Source: JARRNJ01 sp037385045
GTDB taxonomy: Bacteria; Pseudomonadota; Gammaproteobacteria; JASBUN01
Assembly (NCBI GenBank): GCA_037385045.1
Contig: JARRNJ010000099.1
Coordinates: forward strand, 1-8,740
Reading direction: 5' to 3'
Length of the DNA: 8,740 bases
In this document: positions 6,792-8,740 of the stretch, one piece after another
Numbering within the stretch: the first letter of the stretch is position 1
How the letters are laid out: every line of letters starts with the position of its first letter
Position numbers and translations under genes: made by a program
The notes under the pieces: model-generated
Told to the model about the DNA's origin: nothing
Database searches by the model: none
The model's input: the letters and a program-made list of their open reading frames with translations, nothing else

Positions 6792-8482
6792 GATTTCTCC
6801 TTCAAATTTGCCTTGGCCGGAATCCCCGAATGCTGCACGGACGCCGCCAGAGCATCGTTGACGATTGTCTGCGCTTCCTCCAGGATGCGGCCCAGATGAT
6901 CCTCTCCACGGAAGCTCTCCGCATAGATCTTGTAGATATCCTCGGTCCCTGATGGACGCGCCGCGAACCATCCGCTCTCCGCCACCACTTTCAACCCGCC
7001 GATGGGCGCACCGTTGCCCGGTGCCTTGGTCAGGATCGTCCGGATCTTTTCGCCGACCAGATCGGTGTGCCGGACCTGCTGCGCCGAGAGTCTCTTCAGT
7101 GTTGTCTTTTGCTCCGGGGTGGCCGGGGCCTCAACTCGATCGTAAACCGGCTCACCGAACTCGCGCGTGAGTTCGCCGTAGATTTCGCCGGGATCGCGGC
7201 CCATCCGGGCCGTGATCTCCGCTGCGAGCAGAGCCGGGACGATCCCGTCTTTGTCCGTCGTCCAGACGCTGCCATCCCGACGGACAAACGACACGCCCGC
7301 ACTCTCTTCCCCGCCGAAGCCAAGCGAGCCGTCCAACAGACCTTCGACAAACCACTTAAAGCCGACCGGCACCTCGTAGAGCTTCCGCCCCAGCTTCGCG
7401 GTGACGCGATCAATCATCTGGCTGTTTACCACGGTCTTTCCCACCGCCGCATCCTTGCGCCATTTCGGCCGGTTTTGGATGAGATAGAAAATAGCGACCG
7501 CAAGGTAGTGGTTGGGCGGCAGCAGTCCTGCGCTCCGGGTGACAATTCCGTGCCGGTCGTGGTCCGTGTCGCAGGCGCAGGAAAGGTCAAAGCGGTCCTT
7601 CATCCCTATCAATCGCTGCATCGCATAGACCGAGGAAGGATCCATTCGTATCTGACCATCCCAATCCACCGTCATGAAACGAAAGGTCGGATCAACGGCC
7701 TCGTTGACAACTGTGAGCTTCAACCCGTAGCGCTCGGCAATCGGCTCCCAATAGTGGACCCCAGCGCCACCGAGCGGATCCACCCCGAGGCTTATCTTCG
7801 CGTCGCGAATGGCGTTCATGTCAAGCACATGGCCGAGGTCGCCAACGTAGGCCTGAAGATAGTCATGCCGGTGCGTCGTGGAGGCGCGAAGCGCTTTCTC
7901 GAGAGGAATCCTTTTCACGCCCTGCAGACCATTCTCGAGAAACCCGTTTGCCTTCGCTTCGATCCAATCGGTGACGATGCCTTCCACCGGCCCGCCGTTG
8001 GGGGGGTTGTACTTGAAACCGCCGTCATGGGGCGGATTATGCGAAGGCGTGATCACAATGCCGTCGGCGAGTCCTGTCTTGCGCCCGTGGTTGTATGTGA
8101 GAATCGCGTGGGAAACAACAGGGGTCGGGGTATATTCATCCCCCTGAGCGAGCATGACTTGCACCCCGTTGGCCGCAAGCACCTCCAGCGCGCTGGCGAG
8201 AGCCGGCACGGAAAGCGCATGCGTATCCATACCGAGAAACAGGGGTCCATCGATCTTTTGCTGCCTGCGATACAGGCAAATGGCCTGGCTGATGGCGAGG
8301 ACATGCCATTCGTTAAAGGACTTATCGAAGGCCGAACCGCGATGCCCCGAGGTGCCGAAGGAAACCCGTTGCTCCGGCACTGAAGGGTCAGGCACCTCGG
8401 TATAATAGGCCGTGACGAGTCTGGGTACGTTCACCAGCATCGATAGTTCAGCCTGCTTTCCTGCAAAAGGACTCACTTTCAT
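6788..8482 (-). CDS. pgm: Phosphoglucomutase, alpha-D-glucose-phosphate specific
   Basis: This cytosolic enzyme interconverts glucose-1-phosphate and glucose-6-phosphate. The 564 residues are close to the 546 of E. coli Pgm and show all four landmarks of the alpha-D-phosphohexomutase fold. These are the phosphoserine loop TPSHNPP with S147, the metal loop DTDHDRHG with D305, D307 and D309, the sugar-binding GGEESAG, and the phosphate-binding RPSGTED starting at R509. The serine and metal positions are one higher than in the E. coli enzyme (S146; D304, D306, D308), so there is no internal loss. The N-terminus carries FGTSGHRG. The start at 8482 has GAGGAG seven to eight bases upstream. The stop overlaps the glgP start by four bases, pairing release of glucose-1-phosphate with its use. 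The upstream partial gene ends 48 bases before this start, so it is probably in the same transcript. Confidence 0.97.
   Translation of the reverse strand: MKVSPFAGKQAELSMLVNVPRLVTAYYTEVPDPSVPEQRVSFGTSGHRGSAFDKSFNEWHVLAISQAICLYRRQQKIDGPLFLGMDTHALSVPALASALEVLAANGVQVMLAQGDEYTPTPVVSHAILTYNHGRKTGLADGIVITPSHNPPHDGGFKYNPPNGGPVEGIVTDWIEAKANGFLENGLQGVKRIPLEKALRASTTHRHDYLQAYVGDLGHVLDMNAIRDAKISLGVDPLGGAGVHYWEPIAERYGLKLTVVNEAVDPTFRFMTVDWDGQIRMDPSSVYAMQRLIGMKDRFDLSCACDTDHDRHGIVTRSAGLLPPNHYLAVAIFYLIQNRPKWRKDAAVGKTVVNSQMIDRVTAKLGRKLYEVPVGFKWFVEGLLDGSLGFGGEESAGVSFVRRDGSVWTTDKDGIVPALLAAEITARMGRDPGEIYGELTREFGEPVYDRVEAPATPEQKTTLKRLSAQQVRHTDLVGEKIRTILTKAPGNGAPIGGLKVVAESGWFAARPSGTEDIYKIYAESFRGEDHLGRILEEAQTIVNDALAASVQHSGIPAKANLKEKS
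6797..6802 (-). promoter_or_regulatory. Ribosome binding site that decides the glgP start
   Basis: AAGGAG on the minus strand lies inside the last codons of pgm, five bases before the ATG at 6791. It supports this start over in-frame codons further upstream, which would lie inside pgm. With the ATGA overlap it implies coupled translation of pgm and glgP. Confidence 0.75.
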
Positions 8483-8489
8483 GGCTTTC

Positions 8490-8496
8490 TCTCCTC
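8490..8496 (-). promoter_or_regulatory. Ribosome binding site of pgm
   Basis: GAGGAGA on the minus strand lies seven bases before the ATG at 8482. It sits in the 48-base gap after the upstream partial gene. I see no convincing promoter in that gap. Confidence 0.7.
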
Positions 8497-8530
8497 AAAT
8501 ATCGTGCCGACGTTATCGGAGTCAGCAGAT

Positions 8531-8740
8531 TTATTTTGCGCCAGAAGATTGCGTCGGGTTATTCGCATCGGTACGATCTAGAGACGGTTCTTGCTCGTTA
8601 GACTCGTCCGTTTCTCCCGATTCGAGACGCAGTAACTGCGCATCGATATCCGCAAGCAACTTCTCCTGGACAGCCTGACTGAGGTGTCCGCGGTGAAAGG
8701 CATCGATCACCACGCCTTTTTCCACCAGCAGCAAATGCCG
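8531..8740 (-). CDS. C-terminal fragment of an unidentified protein, possibly a CPA1-type Na+/H+ antiporter
   Basis: Sixty-nine codons enter from the right edge and end at the TGA at 8533-8531. They begin RHLLLVEKGVVIDAFHRGH and continue LSQAVQEKLLADIDAQLLRL, then a hydrophilic tail rich in Glu, Asp, Asn and Ser. There is no ATG or ribosome site in the visible part, so this is the end of a longer gene, not a small protein. A helical segment of the type G-x-x-S-x-x-x-x-x-x-L-L-x-D-I-D-x-x-L-L-R-L resembles the cytosolic tail after the membrane domain of bacterial Na+/H+ antiporters of the CPA1/NhaP group. That is recalled similarity only, and no membrane segment lies in the window. The 48-base gap to pgm suggests co-transcription. 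Confidence 0.5.
   Translation of the reverse strand, partial: RHLLLVEKGVVIDAFHRGHLSQAVQEKLLADIDAQLLRLESGETDESNEQEPSLDRTDANNPTQSSGAK

Noticed and set aside
6792..6971. Upstream in-frame extension of glgP by 60 codons
   Set aside because: It lies inside the 3' end of pgm and matches nothing in the family. The ATG at 6791 has a good ribosome site and the ATGA overlap.
7067..8383. Long plus-strand open frame of 438 codons opposite pgm
   Set aside because: It is wholly antisense to a full-length Pgm with all motifs in place, resembles no family I know, and reflects the GC-rich codon pattern of the real gene.
8500..8520. Small CCGA/TCGG hairpin between the partial gene and pgm
   Set aside because: A four-base stem with no T-run is expected by chance and does not support a terminator or attenuator.

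Overview
The window is a GC-rich stretch of bacterial chromosome carrying one operon. Every supported gene lies on the minus strand, so transcription runs from high to low coordinates. Each good start has a strong Shine-Dalgarno sequence of the AGGAG type. Gene content (Pgm, a short-type alpha-glucan phosphorylase, phosphoketolase, acetate kinase, plasma-membrane-type H+-ATPase) suggests a free-living, probably Gram-negative bacterium that stores glycogen. I cannot assign a phylum from the sequence alone.

In transcription order the layout is as follows. (1) 8740-8531: the C-terminal tail of a protein entering from the right, perhaps a CPA1-type Na+/H+ antiporter. (2) 8482-6788: intact phosphoglucomutase (pgm). 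(3) 6791-4245: intact alpha-glucan phosphorylase (glgP), overlapping the pgm stop as ATGA. (4) About 4239-4066: the last ~57 codons of an acetate kinase gene whose front is missing. (5) 4047-1678: intact phosphoketolase (xfp). (6) 1617-1: a P-type H+-ATPase broken by two internal deletions that each change frame, running off the left edge.

The intact genes form a logical route. GlgP releases glucose-1-phosphate from glycogen, Pgm converts it to glucose-6-phosphate, and Xfp cleaves xylulose-5-P or fructose-6-P to acetyl-phosphate. An acetate kinase would then have made acetate and ATP. The flanking H+-ATPase and possible antiporter suggest a link to acid or ion homeostasis.

The most notable result is that three separate deletions (one in ackA, two in the ATPase gene) sit in an operon whose pgm, glgP and xfp are full length. 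This is either genuine selective decay of the acetate kinase and proton pump, or an assembly problem. No RNA genes, mobile elements, CRISPR arrays, convincing promoters or terminators were seen. The long plus-strand ORFs are antisense shadows of the minus-strand genes.
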